Source: Pseudomonadota bacterium
GTDB taxonomy: Bacteria > Myxococcota_A > Polyangia > Polyangiales > Polyangiaceae
Assembly: GCA_023411445.1 (NCBI GenBank)
Contig: JAEYOT010000186.1
Coordinates: forward strand, 1-6,238
DNA: 6,238 nucleotides
Direction: 5' to 3'
Shown here: positions 1-6,238 of the stretch, in pieces
How positions within the stretch are numbered: position 1 is the stretch's first letter
Layout: each line of letters begins with the position of its first letter
The notes under the pieces: generated by a model
The model's database searches: none
Told to the model about the DNA's origin: nothing
What the model saw: the letters and a program-made list of their open reading frames with translations, nothing else
Position numbers and translations under genes: made by a program

Positions 1-1
1 C

Positions 2-1033
2 CTCACCAGCAGCGCGGCCCTCGCTCCCAACGCCACCACGGTCGAGCCACCACAAGAGCCGCTGCGCTTGTTTGAGCACGACCTCGAGTTCGCTCAGGAA
101 GCGTTCCAAGAGCTGTTGGACAACCAACCGGCGGAGCTTCCGCAGACGGACAAGCTCCAAGGCCCCGACTGGGAGCCGCAGATCTCTGGCTTCGTCCTCA
201 AAGCACCGCCGGACTTGCGGGAGCGGTACCGCTTTCTGCCGCCGGAGCTCCAGCAAAACGCCGACTGGACTTTTAAGCTTACTACGGATCGCGAGCGGGT
301 TCAGAAAGCGCTCGAAAGGAGCCGCCAGAGCGCCGATGCCTGGCCCGAGTACGAGCTGTTTTGGGAGCAGCACCCTGTCGCCGAGTGGCTGAACGATCGC
401 ATGTCGGCGCACTTTCGCCGGCACGAGGCGCCCGTGATGCTGGCGCACCAGGGCCTCGAGCCCGGTGACTGCTGCTTCGTGTTTCAGGGGGTGCTCTCCA
501 ACCAGCACAGCCAGCCCATGCTGGCCGAATGGTTCGTCATCCGGTTCGACAACAGCGACCAGCCGCATCTCGAGCCACTCAGCGAGCTGGTGCCGCGTGT
601 CGGTCTGAGCGAAGGGCTGAACAATCCCAACCAGCCGATGGACTTGAGCCGCGCCGCCGCGCTCCGCCCAACCGCCGTCGCGGCCGCCAAGCAACACATG
701 GAGACCCAGCGCAACGCGCGCCGCGAGCGCCTCTACCCGCTCCTCAAAGACGGCCAGCAGCGCCTGAACGAGTGGGCCAAGCGCAAGCTTCAAGAGATCG
801 AAGCGCGAAAGGCCGCCGCCACGAGCGACGGTAAGGCCCTCAGGGCCGACGTGGCGCAGCGCCTGGAAGCGCGGCAGAGCGAGATCGAACGCCAGCGCGA
901 GCAACGCAAAACGTGGCTCACCCACACCATGAGCACCGTCCAGACTCCCTATCTGCGTATCGCCGCAGTGCTGCTGCACCACGAGGCCGCCAGCGTGCCT
1001 CCGCCGGCCCCGGCCAAGAAGGGCAAGCGCTAG
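2..1033 (+). CDS. drmD: DISARM SNF2-like helicase DrmD, C-terminal part (5' end outside window)
   Basis: The frame is open from the left edge with no stop before TAG at 1031-1033, so this is the 3' end of a longer gene. 343 residues are visible. A TTG at 68 could be read as a start, but the reading continues upstream of it and the fragment is not a plausible stand-alone protein. No ATPase motifs fall in the window; they would lie upstream. Visible segments, counted from the first full codon, are a mixed region, then HPVAEWLNDR at 124-133 followed by a stretch ending in RRHEAPVM. A charged Arg/Glu/Gln-rich helical stretch at about 229-310 is probably coiled coil. It is followed by TPYLRIAAVLLHHE and a Pro/Lys-rich tail. 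From memory of the family, this arrangement resembles the C-terminus of DrmD. The protein would be a cytoplasmic DNA translocase in anti-phage defence. The methylase gene overlaps its stop by one base, which supports the assignment. An alternative is an SNF2 helicase of a related methylase-linked system. Confidence 0.72.
   Translation, partial: LTSSAALAPNATTVEPPQEPLRLFEHDLEFAQEAFQELLDNQPAELPQTDKLQGPDWEPQISGFVLKAPPDLRERYRFLPPELQQNADWTFKLTTDRERVQKALERSRQSADAWPEYELFWEQHPVAEWLNDRMSAHFRRHEAPVMLAHQGLEPGDCCFVFQGVLSNQHSQPMLAEWFVIRFDNSDQPHLEPLSELVPRVGLSEGLNNPNQPMDLSRAAALRPTAVAAAKQHMETQRNARRERLYPLLKDGQQRLNEWAKRKLQEIEARKAAATSDGKALRADVAQRLEARQSEIERQREQRKTWLTHTMSTVQTPYLRIAAVLLHHEAASVPPPAPAKKGKR
1017..1022 (+). 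promoter_or_regulatory. Ribosome binding site for the methyltransferase GTG start
   Basis: AGAAGG lies 10 bases before the GTG at 1033, inside the last codons of the upstream gene. Together with the TAGTG stop/start overlap at 1031-1035 it decides the start. The same frame is open back to an ATG at 913, but that would put 120 bases of overlap on the upstream gene, and the added residues look like an out-of-frame reading of it. Confidence 0.5.
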
Positions 1034-4000
1034 TGGCCCTCGACGTCTCCGGCATCACCAACGTGGGCGAGTTCTTCTCGCAGCACTACCTCGACGCGCT
1101 GCTCGAGCGGGACCTGAAGCACACGCTCGCCCGCTGGAAACAGCGCAAGGACGAGCAGAAGCTGCAAACCCCGCCCGAGCGCCTGGCGCGCCTGGCCGAC
1201 CCCTTCTTCCGCCAAGCCAGCCGCGCCGAAGGCGTGCAGAGCCCCGCCGCGCGCCTCGAGCTCACCCAAGGCTTTCACGCTGACCTGCTGCAAGCGCTCG
1301 GCTACGAGCGGCGCCCGCAGACCGTGGTGCTGGACGACGACCACGTGTTGCCCGTCTTGTGCGCCGAGCAGCAGAATCGCAAGCCCTGGCTCTGGGTCGT
1401 CGAGGCGCCCTTCGCGGTCAGCTCCGACGACGCCGATCCCTTCGGGGAGTCGCCCCTCGCCCAGCAGTTGCCCGCTTCACACGCGGCGGACGCCGAAGCG
1501 CTGCCGCTCGCCTCCGGCACCTGGCGCGAGCTGTTCGACGACGCCATCTTCCGCGCCGAGGAACCGCCGCGCTGGGTCGTCTTCCTGGCCGGCAGCGATG
1601 TCTTCTTGCTCGATCGCGACAAGTGGCATCGCGGCAAATACCTGCATTTTCAGCTCGGGCGCCTGCTCGGCCTGCGCGACCCGAAAGCCCTCCAAGCCAC
1701 CGCGGGCCTGCTCCACCGCGAGGTGCTGCTGCCCGAAGGCGGCCAGAGCCTGCTCGAAAAGCTCGACGAAGAGAGCCACAAGCACGCCTTCGCGGTCTCG
1801 ACCGACCTGAAGTTCGGCGCTCAAAAGGCAATCGAGCTGCTCGGCAACGAGGCTGTCCGCTACCGCCTCGAAGTCCAAAAGAAAAAGACCTACGACGACG
1901 AGCTCGACGTCCGCGAGCTGACGCGCGAGTGCATCACCTACCTCTATCGCTTGCTCTTCCTGTTCTACGTCGAGGCTCGCAGCGCCGAGCTGGACGTGGT
2001 GCCGATGAAGAGCGACACCTTCCGGCTCGGCTACAGCCTCGAGAGCTTGCGCGATCTGGAGCTGGTGCCACTCACCACCGACGAAGCCCGCAACGGCACC
2101 TTCATCAGCGATAGCCTGCGCCGCCTGTTCCACCTGGTGCAGCGCGGCCACGGTCGCGGCCAAATCGAGCTGGATTTCGGCCCTTCCTTTGCCACGGCTA
2201 CGGGCGACGAGCCCGACGCCCACCACGCCACCTTCTTGATGCGCGGCCTGCGCAGCCCGCTGTTCGACGAAGAGCGCACGCCCATCCTGCGTGCCGTCAA
2301 GTTTCGCAACCAGGTCATGCAGCAGGTGCTGCAGCTGCTCAGCCTCTCCAAAGAAGGGAAGGGGAAGACGCGCGGCCGCATCAGCTACGCCCAGCTCGGC
2401 ATCAACCAGCTCGGCGCAGTCTACGAAGGCCTGCTCAGCTACACCGGCTTCTTCGCCAGTGAAGAGCTGTTCGAGGTGCGCGACGAAAAAGAGATCGACG
2501 ACGAAAGCGCCCGCACCTACTTCGTGCCCGCCGCCAAGGTCGAGGCCTTCAAGAAGAGCGAGCTCGTCAAAGACGAGTTTGGCCGCCCCTTCAAGCACCC
2601 CAAAGGCACCTTCCTGTTCCGCCTCGCCGGCCGCGATCGCGAGCGCAGCGCCAGCTACTACACGCCCGAAGTTCTCACCCGCTGCCTCACCAAGTACACC
2701 CTCAAAGTCCGGCTCGGCGAGCCCCTGTTGCCTGAAGACGACACGCCCGAGCTCCAGGCCCAGCGCGTCAGCGCCGACGAGATGCTGCGCCTCACCCTGT
2801 GCGAGCCCGCCATGGGCAGCGGCGCCTTCTTGAACGAAGCGGTCACCCAGCTCGCCGAAAAATACCTCGAAAAGAAGCAGCAAGAGCTCGGCCAGACCAT
2901 CCCCGCCGAGCACTACCAGCGCGAGCTCGCGAAGGTGAAGTACCACTTCGTGGTCCACAACACCTACGGCGTGGACCTCAACCCGCTCGCCAGCGAGCTC
3001 GGCAAGATCTCGCTCTGGCTCAACGTGCTCCAGCCAAACGTTGAGGCCCCCTACCTCGACCAGCGCCTCGCGGTCGGCAACAGCCTCATCGGCGCCCGTC
3101 GCGAAGTCTTCCCCGTCCACCTGCTCACCGCGCGCGGCGCCGGCAACGACACGTGGCAATCCGCCGTCCCGGACCGCATCCCCCTTCGCGACCCCGCCGC
3201 CCCGCCCGGCGACGACCTGCGCTTCCCCGCGCGCCCCCAAAATACTGTCTACCACTTCCTGCTGCCCGACCCCGGCATGGTCGCCTACGCCGACGACGCC
3301 GTCGTCAAAGACCTGCGCGCCGAGCAAGCCGAAACCCTGCGCACCTGGCGCAAACAACAACTCCAGCCCTTCACCGAGCCCGAGGTCGCGCGCCTGCTCG
3401 CCCTCTCCGATCGCATCGACACCCTCTGGCAGCAGTGGGCCCAAGAACGCATCGAGCGCCAGCGCGCCCTCCGCCAACCCATTCACCTGTGGGGCCAACC
3501 CGCCGACGAGCGCGCCAAGGCCGCCCTGACCGAGCCCGCCGGCAAACCCCGCTTCCGCAGCGTCGAAGAATGCGAAGAGCTCATCCGCATCCGCGACGCC
3601 AAACAACCCGCCGGCGCCCGCCTGGAGCTCGTGATGGACTACTGGTGCGTCCTCTGGTTCTGGCCCGTCCTCGACGCCGCCCTAGCCCCAACCCGCGACC
3701 AGTGGCTCCACGACCTCGACGCGATCTTGGAAGGGGGGGCTGCCACGCCGCAGACCGAATCGCAGAAGGCTGCCGTGGCGGAATCAGGTTTCGCCGAGCG
3801 ACTCGAAGTCGTGCGTCGCGTCGCGGCGGAGCAACGGTTCTTTCACTGGCAGCTCACGTTTGCGGAGGTGTTCGCGCTGCGCGGCGGGATGGACGTGTTC
3901 TTGGGGAATCCGCCGTGGGTCAAGGTGGAGTGGAGCGAGGCGGGAGTATTGGGGGATATGGATCCCTACCTCAACCTGGGACGCCTGAACGCGACGAAGG

Positions 4001-5778
4001 TTGCTGAACGGCGAAGGGCCGTCGTTTCGTCGGAGCCCCTAGCGCAGCTCTATTTGACGGAACTCGGGGGCACGCAGGCTCAGGGGTCATTCATTGCAAG
4101 CGGGCTCAACTACCCACTGCTGCGGGGAGTACGAGGCAACCTCTACAAGTGTTTCCTGGAAAGGACTGCCGCCCTAGCTGGGGATATTGGTGCGGTTGGA
4201 ATCATTCACCAGAAGGGTCTCTTCGACGACCCCAAAGGTGGACGGCTGCGCGAGTACCTTGCGAATCGCTTGAGCTGGCACCTCCATTTCATAAACAAGT
4301 TGCTGCTTTTCTCGGAGATTGAAGCCCAGAAGCACTCCGAATTCGTAGTCCTCGGTGCTGCTCGCCCTGACCCCAGCTTTGCTCAGATTTCGAATCTTTT
4401 TCACCCGCGCACGCTGGACGACTCACTCGTTCACGACGGCAATGGCGAAGTGCCAGGCATCAAGACGGATGCCGATGAATGGGATCTCCGAGGGCACCGC
4501 TCACGCATCGTGCGTATCGACGACGCGGCCCTGGCCCTGTTTGCAAAGCTGTACGACGCGCCGGGTACGGCGCCGCGGGAGGCTCGGCTCCCTGTCGTCC
4601 ACAGCGCCGAAATCCTCGAGGTGCTGCGCCGGTTCGCTGAAACACCTGCAACCCTTGGCAGCCAGGAGGACACCTGGTTCTCGACGGTCTGCTTCGATGA
4701 GACAGGCCGCGTCAAGGACGGCACAATCGCGCGCGAGACGCGCTTCCCCGCGCACGCCGGCGAATGGGTCGTGTCAGGCCCGCACTTCTACGTCGGAACT
4801 CCATTCAACAAGACCCCGAACGAAGGCTGCAAACACAACCAAGACTACTCGCCGATCGACCTAACCCAGATCCCGGACGACTACCTGCCGCGCACCAACT
4901 ACGTTCCGGCGTGCTCCCCCGACGAGTACAGCGCCCGCACCCCCCACTGGAACGGCAAACCGGTGACGGACTTCTACCGTCACGTGCATCGAGAAATGGT
5001 TGCCCCTACTGGTGAGCGAACCCTCGTTCCATGCCTCCTCCCTCCCGGGGCCGCTCACGTGAATACGCTCTTCGGTATCGCCTTCAAGACGGCGGAGCAG
5101 CTCCTCTCCTACAATGCGTTGTGTTCGTCGATTCCCATCGACTTCTTCGTGAAGAGCACCGGCATGGGCCACGTCAACCGCACGCTTGCTTGTCAGCTTC
5201 CGGCGGGACCGCGAGCCGAGTTGGCACCGGTCGCTCGCCACCGTGCCCTCCGTCTCAACTGCCTCACCACCCACTACGCCGAGCTCTGGCAAGAAGTCGC
5301 GACCAAGGACATCGCCAAAGATGGCTTCGCCAAGCAAGATCCGCGGCTGCCGTCGTGGCAGCACCTGACGACCAAGTGGACGCGCGAGTCGGCGCTGCGC
5401 ACGCCGTACGAACGCCGCCAGGCGCTGGTGGAGCTGGATGCGCTGGCGGCGCTTTCGCTGGGGCTCACGGTCGAGCAGCTGCTGCTCATCTACCGCGTGC
5501 AGTTTCCGGTGCTGCAGCAATACGAGCGCGAGACGTACTACGACCAGCGCGGCAAGATCGTGTTCACGACCAACCGCGGCCTTTCGGGCGTGGGCGTGAC
5601 GCGCAAGGAGTGGGAGCAGATCCAGCACGCCCAGGCGGGCGACAAGCTGCCGCCTTGGGCCAAAGACGCGGGCGGCCCCTTCGTCCCTCCCTTCGACTCC
5701 TGCGATCGCGAAGCCGACATGGCCCAGGCCTATTACTACTTCGCCGACAAGCTGGGCATCCAGCCAGGAAAGGCCTGA
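1033..5778 (+). CDS. drmMI: DISARM class 1 N6-adenine DNA methyltransferase DrmMI (Eco57I/PglX-like)
   Basis: The protein has 1581 residues from the GTG at 1033 and begins with a family-like GITNVGEFFSQHYLDALL. It would transfer a methyl group from S-adenosylmethionine to N6 of adenine in a specific site, protecting host DNA. Domain order: an N-terminal region (about 1-230) with PWLWVVEAPF at 118-127; a helical region with TYLYRLLFLFYVEAR; the motif X region SYYTPEVL at 541-548; SAM-binding motif I CEPAMGSGAFL at 590-600; the motif II region YGVDLNPLA at 645-653; a spacer with LLPDPGM near 743-749 and MDYWCVLWFWP at 868-878; catalytic motif IV NPPW at 959-962; FDDPKGGRLREYL from 1064. A presumed target-recognition region follows. 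The last conserved block (about 1457-1521) includes IYRVQFPVLQQYERE. The aromatic after NPP is Trp rather than the commoner Tyr or Phe, which is a known variant. No intact PD-(D/E)xK nuclease motif was seen, so it looks like a methylase only. GC drops after about 3730. A type IIG or BREX PglX relative is the main alternative. Confidence 0.85.
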   Translation: MALDVSGITNVGEFFSQHYLDALLERDLKHTLARWKQRKDEQKLQTPPERLARLADPFFRQASRAEGVQSPAARLELTQGFHADLLQALGYERRPQTVVLDDDHVLPVLCAEQQNRKPWLWVVEAPFAVSSDDADPFGESPLAQQLPASHAADAEALPLASGTWRELFDDAIFRAEEPPRWVVFLAGSDVFLLDRDKWHRGKYLHFQLGRLLGLRDPKALQATAGLLHREVLLPEGGQSLLEKLDEESHKHAFAVSTDLKFGAQKAIELLGNEAVRYRLEVQKKKTYDDELDVRELTRECITYLYRLLFLFYVEARSAELDVVPMKSDTFRLGYSLESLRDLELVPLTTDEARNGTFISDSLRRLFHLVQRGHGRGQIELDFGPSFATATGDEPDAHHATFLMRGLRSPLFDEERTPILRAVKFRNQVMQQVLQLLSLSKEGKGKTRGRISYAQLGINQLGAVYEGLLSYTGFFASEELFEVRDEKEIDDESARTYFVPAAKVEAFKKSELVKDEFGRPFKHPKGTFLFRLAGRDRERSASYYTPEVLTRCLTKYTLKVRLGEPLLPEDDTPELQAQRVSADEMLRLTLCEPAMGSGAFLNEAVTQLAEKYLEKKQQELGQTIPAEHYQRELAKVKYHFVVHNTYGVDLNPLASELGKISLWLNVLQPNVEAPYLDQRLAVGNSLIGARREVFPVHLLTARGAGNDTWQSAVPDRIPLRDPAAPPGDDLRFPARPQNTVYHFLLPDPGMVAYADDAVVKDLRAEQAETLRTWRKQQLQPFTEPEVARLLALSDRIDTLWQQWAQERIERQRALRQPIHLWGQPADERAKAALTEPAGKPRFRSVEECEELIRIRDAKQPAGARLELVMDYWCVLWFWPVLDAALAPTRDQWLHDLDAILEGGAATPQTESQKAAVAESGFAERLEVVRRVAAEQRFFHWQLTFAEVFALRGGMDVFLGNPPWVKVEWSEAGVLGDMDPYLNLGRLNATKVAERRRAVVSSEPLAQLYLTELGGTQAQGSFIASGLNYPLLRGVRGNLYKCFLERTAALAGDIGAVGIIHQKGLFDDPKGGRLREYLANRLSWHLHFINKLLLFSEIEAQKHSEFVVLGAARPDPSFAQISNLFHPRTLDDSLVHDGNGEVPGIKTDADEWDLRGHRSRIVRIDDAALALFAKLYDAPGTAPREARLPVVHSAEILEVLRRFAETPATLGSQEDTWFSTVCFDETGRVKDGTIARETRFPAHAGEWVVSGPHFYVGTPFNKTPNEGCKHNQDYSPIDLTQIPDDYLPRTNYVPACSPDEYSARTPHWNGKPVTDFYRHVHREMVAPTGERTLVPCLLPPGAAHVNTLFGIAFKTAEQLLSYNALCSSIPIDFFVKSTGMGHVNRTLACQLPAGPRAELAPVARHRALRLNCLTTHYAELWQEVATKDIAKDGFAKQDPRLPSWQHLTTKWTRESALRTPYERRQALVELDALAALSLGLTVEQLLLIYRVQFPVLQQYERETYYDQRGKIVFTTNRGLSGVGVTRKEWEQIQHAQAGDKLPPWAKDAGGPFVPPFDSCDREADMAQAYYYFADKLGIQPGKA
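3733..3739 (+). repeat. Seven-G homopolymer inside the methyltransferase gene
   Basis: A run of seven G residues encodes part of residues 900-903 (E-G-G-A), within the linker that precedes the NPPW motif. The reading frame is intact on both sides. The run lies just where codon style changes from strongly C-ending to mixed. Homopolymer tracts can drive slippage and on/off switching of methylases, but seven bases is short for this, so it is recorded only as a site. Confidence 0.4.
5766..5769 (+). promoter_or_regulatory. Ribosome binding site for the zinc-ribbon gene
   Basis: AGGA lies 8 bases before the ATG at 5778, within the last codons of the methylase, and is followed by AAGG. It supports initiation at the TGATG overlap (5776-5780) rather than at an earlier codon in that frame, which stays open upstream to about 5031. 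Confidence 0.55.
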
Positions 5779-6071
5779 TGGGACTCATCCTCGCTGCCAA
5801 ATGCGAGTGCGGCATTGACAACGAGGTCCGCTGTGGCTCCGGGATGGTCGAGGGCAACGACTGCTTGCCCGCCTGGTGCGGGCGCTGCCAAAGCTTGATG
5901 AGCGTGCAGAAACAGCATGGTCCGCCCCATTGCGAGGCTTGCAAAGCGCCGGTCGAGGTCATCTCGCTCGACCTTGCCGCCTTTGACGAAGTCACCCCTG
6001 CTCAGCCCTTGCTCTGCCCCCGCTGCCGCAACACCACGCTCCAGCTCACCTGCGTGGGCCTTTGGGACTGA
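5778..6071 (+). CDS. Small cysteine-rich, probable zinc-ribbon protein of unknown function
   Basis: I do not recognise this gene. It encodes 97 residues, 11 of them Cys (positions 9, 11, 19, 29, 34, 37, 52, 55, 80, 83, 92). The Cys are arranged as CEC at 9-11, then CxxC pairs CGRC at 34-37, CEAC at 52-55 and CPRC at 80-83, with a last Cys at 92 and the end GLWD. The two central pairs, 14 residues apart, look like one zinc ribbon. The remaining Cys at each end could form a second site. There is no signal peptide or membrane segment, so it is expected in the cytoplasm. The ATG overlaps the methylase stop by one base (TGATG) and has a good Shine-Dalgarno, so it is very likely translated from the same message and may act with the methylase or helicase. 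That role is inferred from position only. The same frame is open further upstream inside the methylase, but this is expected by chance in GC-rich DNA. Confidence 0.75.
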   Translation: MGLILAAKCECGIDNEVRCGSGMVEGNDCLPAWCGRCQSLMSVQKQHGPPHCEACKAPVEVISLDLAAFDEVTPAQPLLCPRCRNTTLQLTCVGLWD

Positions 6072-6119
6072 CGAGCGCCCTCGCTTCACCGGCCGTGGGT
6101 GGCGTGTCGCTTGGGTCGG

Positions 6120-6153
6120 GATCGCGCTCGGAGCTGAGGTCCGCAACGCGATC
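6120..6153. repeat. Inverted repeat, 7-bp perfect arms (GATCGCG / CGCGATC)
   Basis: GATCGCG at 6120-6126 is the exact reverse complement of CGCGATC at 6147-6153, with a 20-base loop. It lies about 50 bases after the stop of the zinc-ribbon gene. It could be a weak terminator stem or mRNA 3'-end structure, or a protein-binding dyad. The absence of a following T-run argues against a classical intrinsic terminator. Confidence 0.4.
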
Positions 6154-6183
6154 TTAGCGGCGGTGTGAATTTGTAGAGGGGTC

Positions 6184-6196
6184 CCTCCGTCGGAGG
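6184..6196. repeat. Short palindrome CCTCCG-T-CGGAGG before the next gene
   Basis: CCTCCG at 6184-6189 and CGGAGG at 6191-6196 are perfect reverse complements around a single T. In RNA the closing pair would open to give a 3-base loop and a 5-bp GC-rich stem. It lies 33-45 bases before the ATG at 6229. The left arm resembles the anti-Shine-Dalgarno core CCUCC and the right arm is itself Shine-Dalgarno-like. Confidence 0.45.
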
Positions 6197-6217
6197 AGTT
6201 GCAAGACAACCAACGCC

Positions 6218-6221
6218 GGAG
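6218..6221 (+). promoter_or_regulatory. Ribosome binding site for the gene entering the right edge
   Basis: GGAG lies 7 bases before the ATG at 6229, an ideal Shine-Dalgarno spacing. This is the main reason to believe that a gene starts at the right edge. Confidence 0.5.
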
Positions 6222-6228
6222 AAGCCCC

Positions 6229-6238
6229 ATGAACAGCG
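6229..6238 (+). CDS. Start of a further gene, truncated by the window edge
   Basis: An ATG with a well-spaced GGAG is followed by codons for Asn and Ser before the sequence ends. Three residues cannot identify the product. If the locus is a class 1 DISARM, one of drmA, drmB or drmC would be a reasonable expectation, but nothing in the sequence shows this. Confidence 0.4.

Larger units (their letters stand above)
6072..6228. other. Intergenic region with no confident promoter or terminator
   Basis: These 157 bases separate the zinc-ribbon gene from the next start codon. Two inverted repeats are present (6120-6153 and 6184-6196), neither followed by a T-run, so no clear intrinsic terminator is seen. 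A small AT-richer patch near 6166-6175 is the only candidate for a promoter -10 area. No convincing -35/-10 pair could be placed. Confidence 0.5.

Noticed and set aside
913..1032. ATG at 913 as the start of the methyltransferase
   Set aside because: It would overlap the helicase gene by 120 bases, and the 40 extra residues look like out-of-frame reading. The GTG at 1033 has the stop/start overlap, an SD-like sequence and a family-like N-terminus.
1477..3606. A 709-residue open frame on the - strand opposite the methylase
   Set aside because: It is Ala/Gly/Glu/Leu-rich, has no recognisable domain, and lies fully antisense to a protein with clear methyltransferase motifs. Long antisense frames are expected in GC-rich genes with C/G-ending codons.
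5031..5777. An N-terminal extension of the zinc-ribbon frame inside the methylase
   Set aside because: The frame is open, but its Arg/Ala/Gly/Pro-rich translation is typical of a shadow frame. The ATG at 5778 has an SD and the TGATG junction.
6120..6153. Inverted repeat as a classical intrinsic terminator
   Set aside because: The loop is long (20 bases) and no T-run follows, so it is listed only as a repeat.
5917..6168. An 83-residue + strand frame overlapping the zinc-ribbon gene
   Set aside because: It has no good ribosome binding site, its composition is Arg/Pro/Ser-rich, and it overlaps a better supported gene in another frame.
5736..6230. A 164-residue open frame on the - strand across the zinc-ribbon gene
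   Set aside because: It is antisense to the end of the methylase and to the coupled cysteine-rich gene, shows no recognisable domain, and has no matching operon context.

Overview
The window is a compact, high-GC stretch of bacterial DNA read entirely on the + strand. By hand count GC is about 71% at 3181-3540, and codons mostly end in G or C. This fits a GC-rich proteobacterium, myxobacterium or actinobacterium, but nothing here fixes the lineage. No rRNA, tRNA, transposase or CRISPR array is visible.

Layout. (1) Positions 2-1033 are the 3' end of a gene entering from the left edge. Its last 343 residues resemble the C-terminal, helical part of the SNF2-like helicase DrmD. (2) Positions 1033-5778 encode a 1581-residue gamma-class N6-adenine DNA methyltransferase with a complete set of core motifs. 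It is best read as DrmMI, the methylase of class 1 DISARM anti-phage systems. (3) Positions 5778-6071 encode a 97-residue cysteine-rich protein with 11 Cys and three CxxC pairs, probably a small zinc-ribbon protein, whose function I do not recognise. (4) Positions 6072-6228 are non-coding and hold two inverted repeats. A Shine-Dalgarno and an ATG for a further gene begin at 6218-6229, and that gene is cut off by the right edge.

How they work together. The first three genes are joined by one-base stop/start overlaps (TAGTG at 1031-1035, TGATG at 5776-5780), so they look like one translationally coupled operon. In class 1 DISARM the methylase marks host DNA as self, and the helicase DrmD acts with the core proteins DrmA, DrmB and DrmC against unmodified incoming DNA. 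DrmA/B/C are not in this window, so the assignment rests on the helicase-methylase pair and on family resemblance recalled without a search. The points most worth following are the coupled zinc-ribbon gene, the abrupt drop in GC inside the methylase near its catalytic motif and presumed target-recognition region, and a possible alternative-pairing structure at the start of the next gene.
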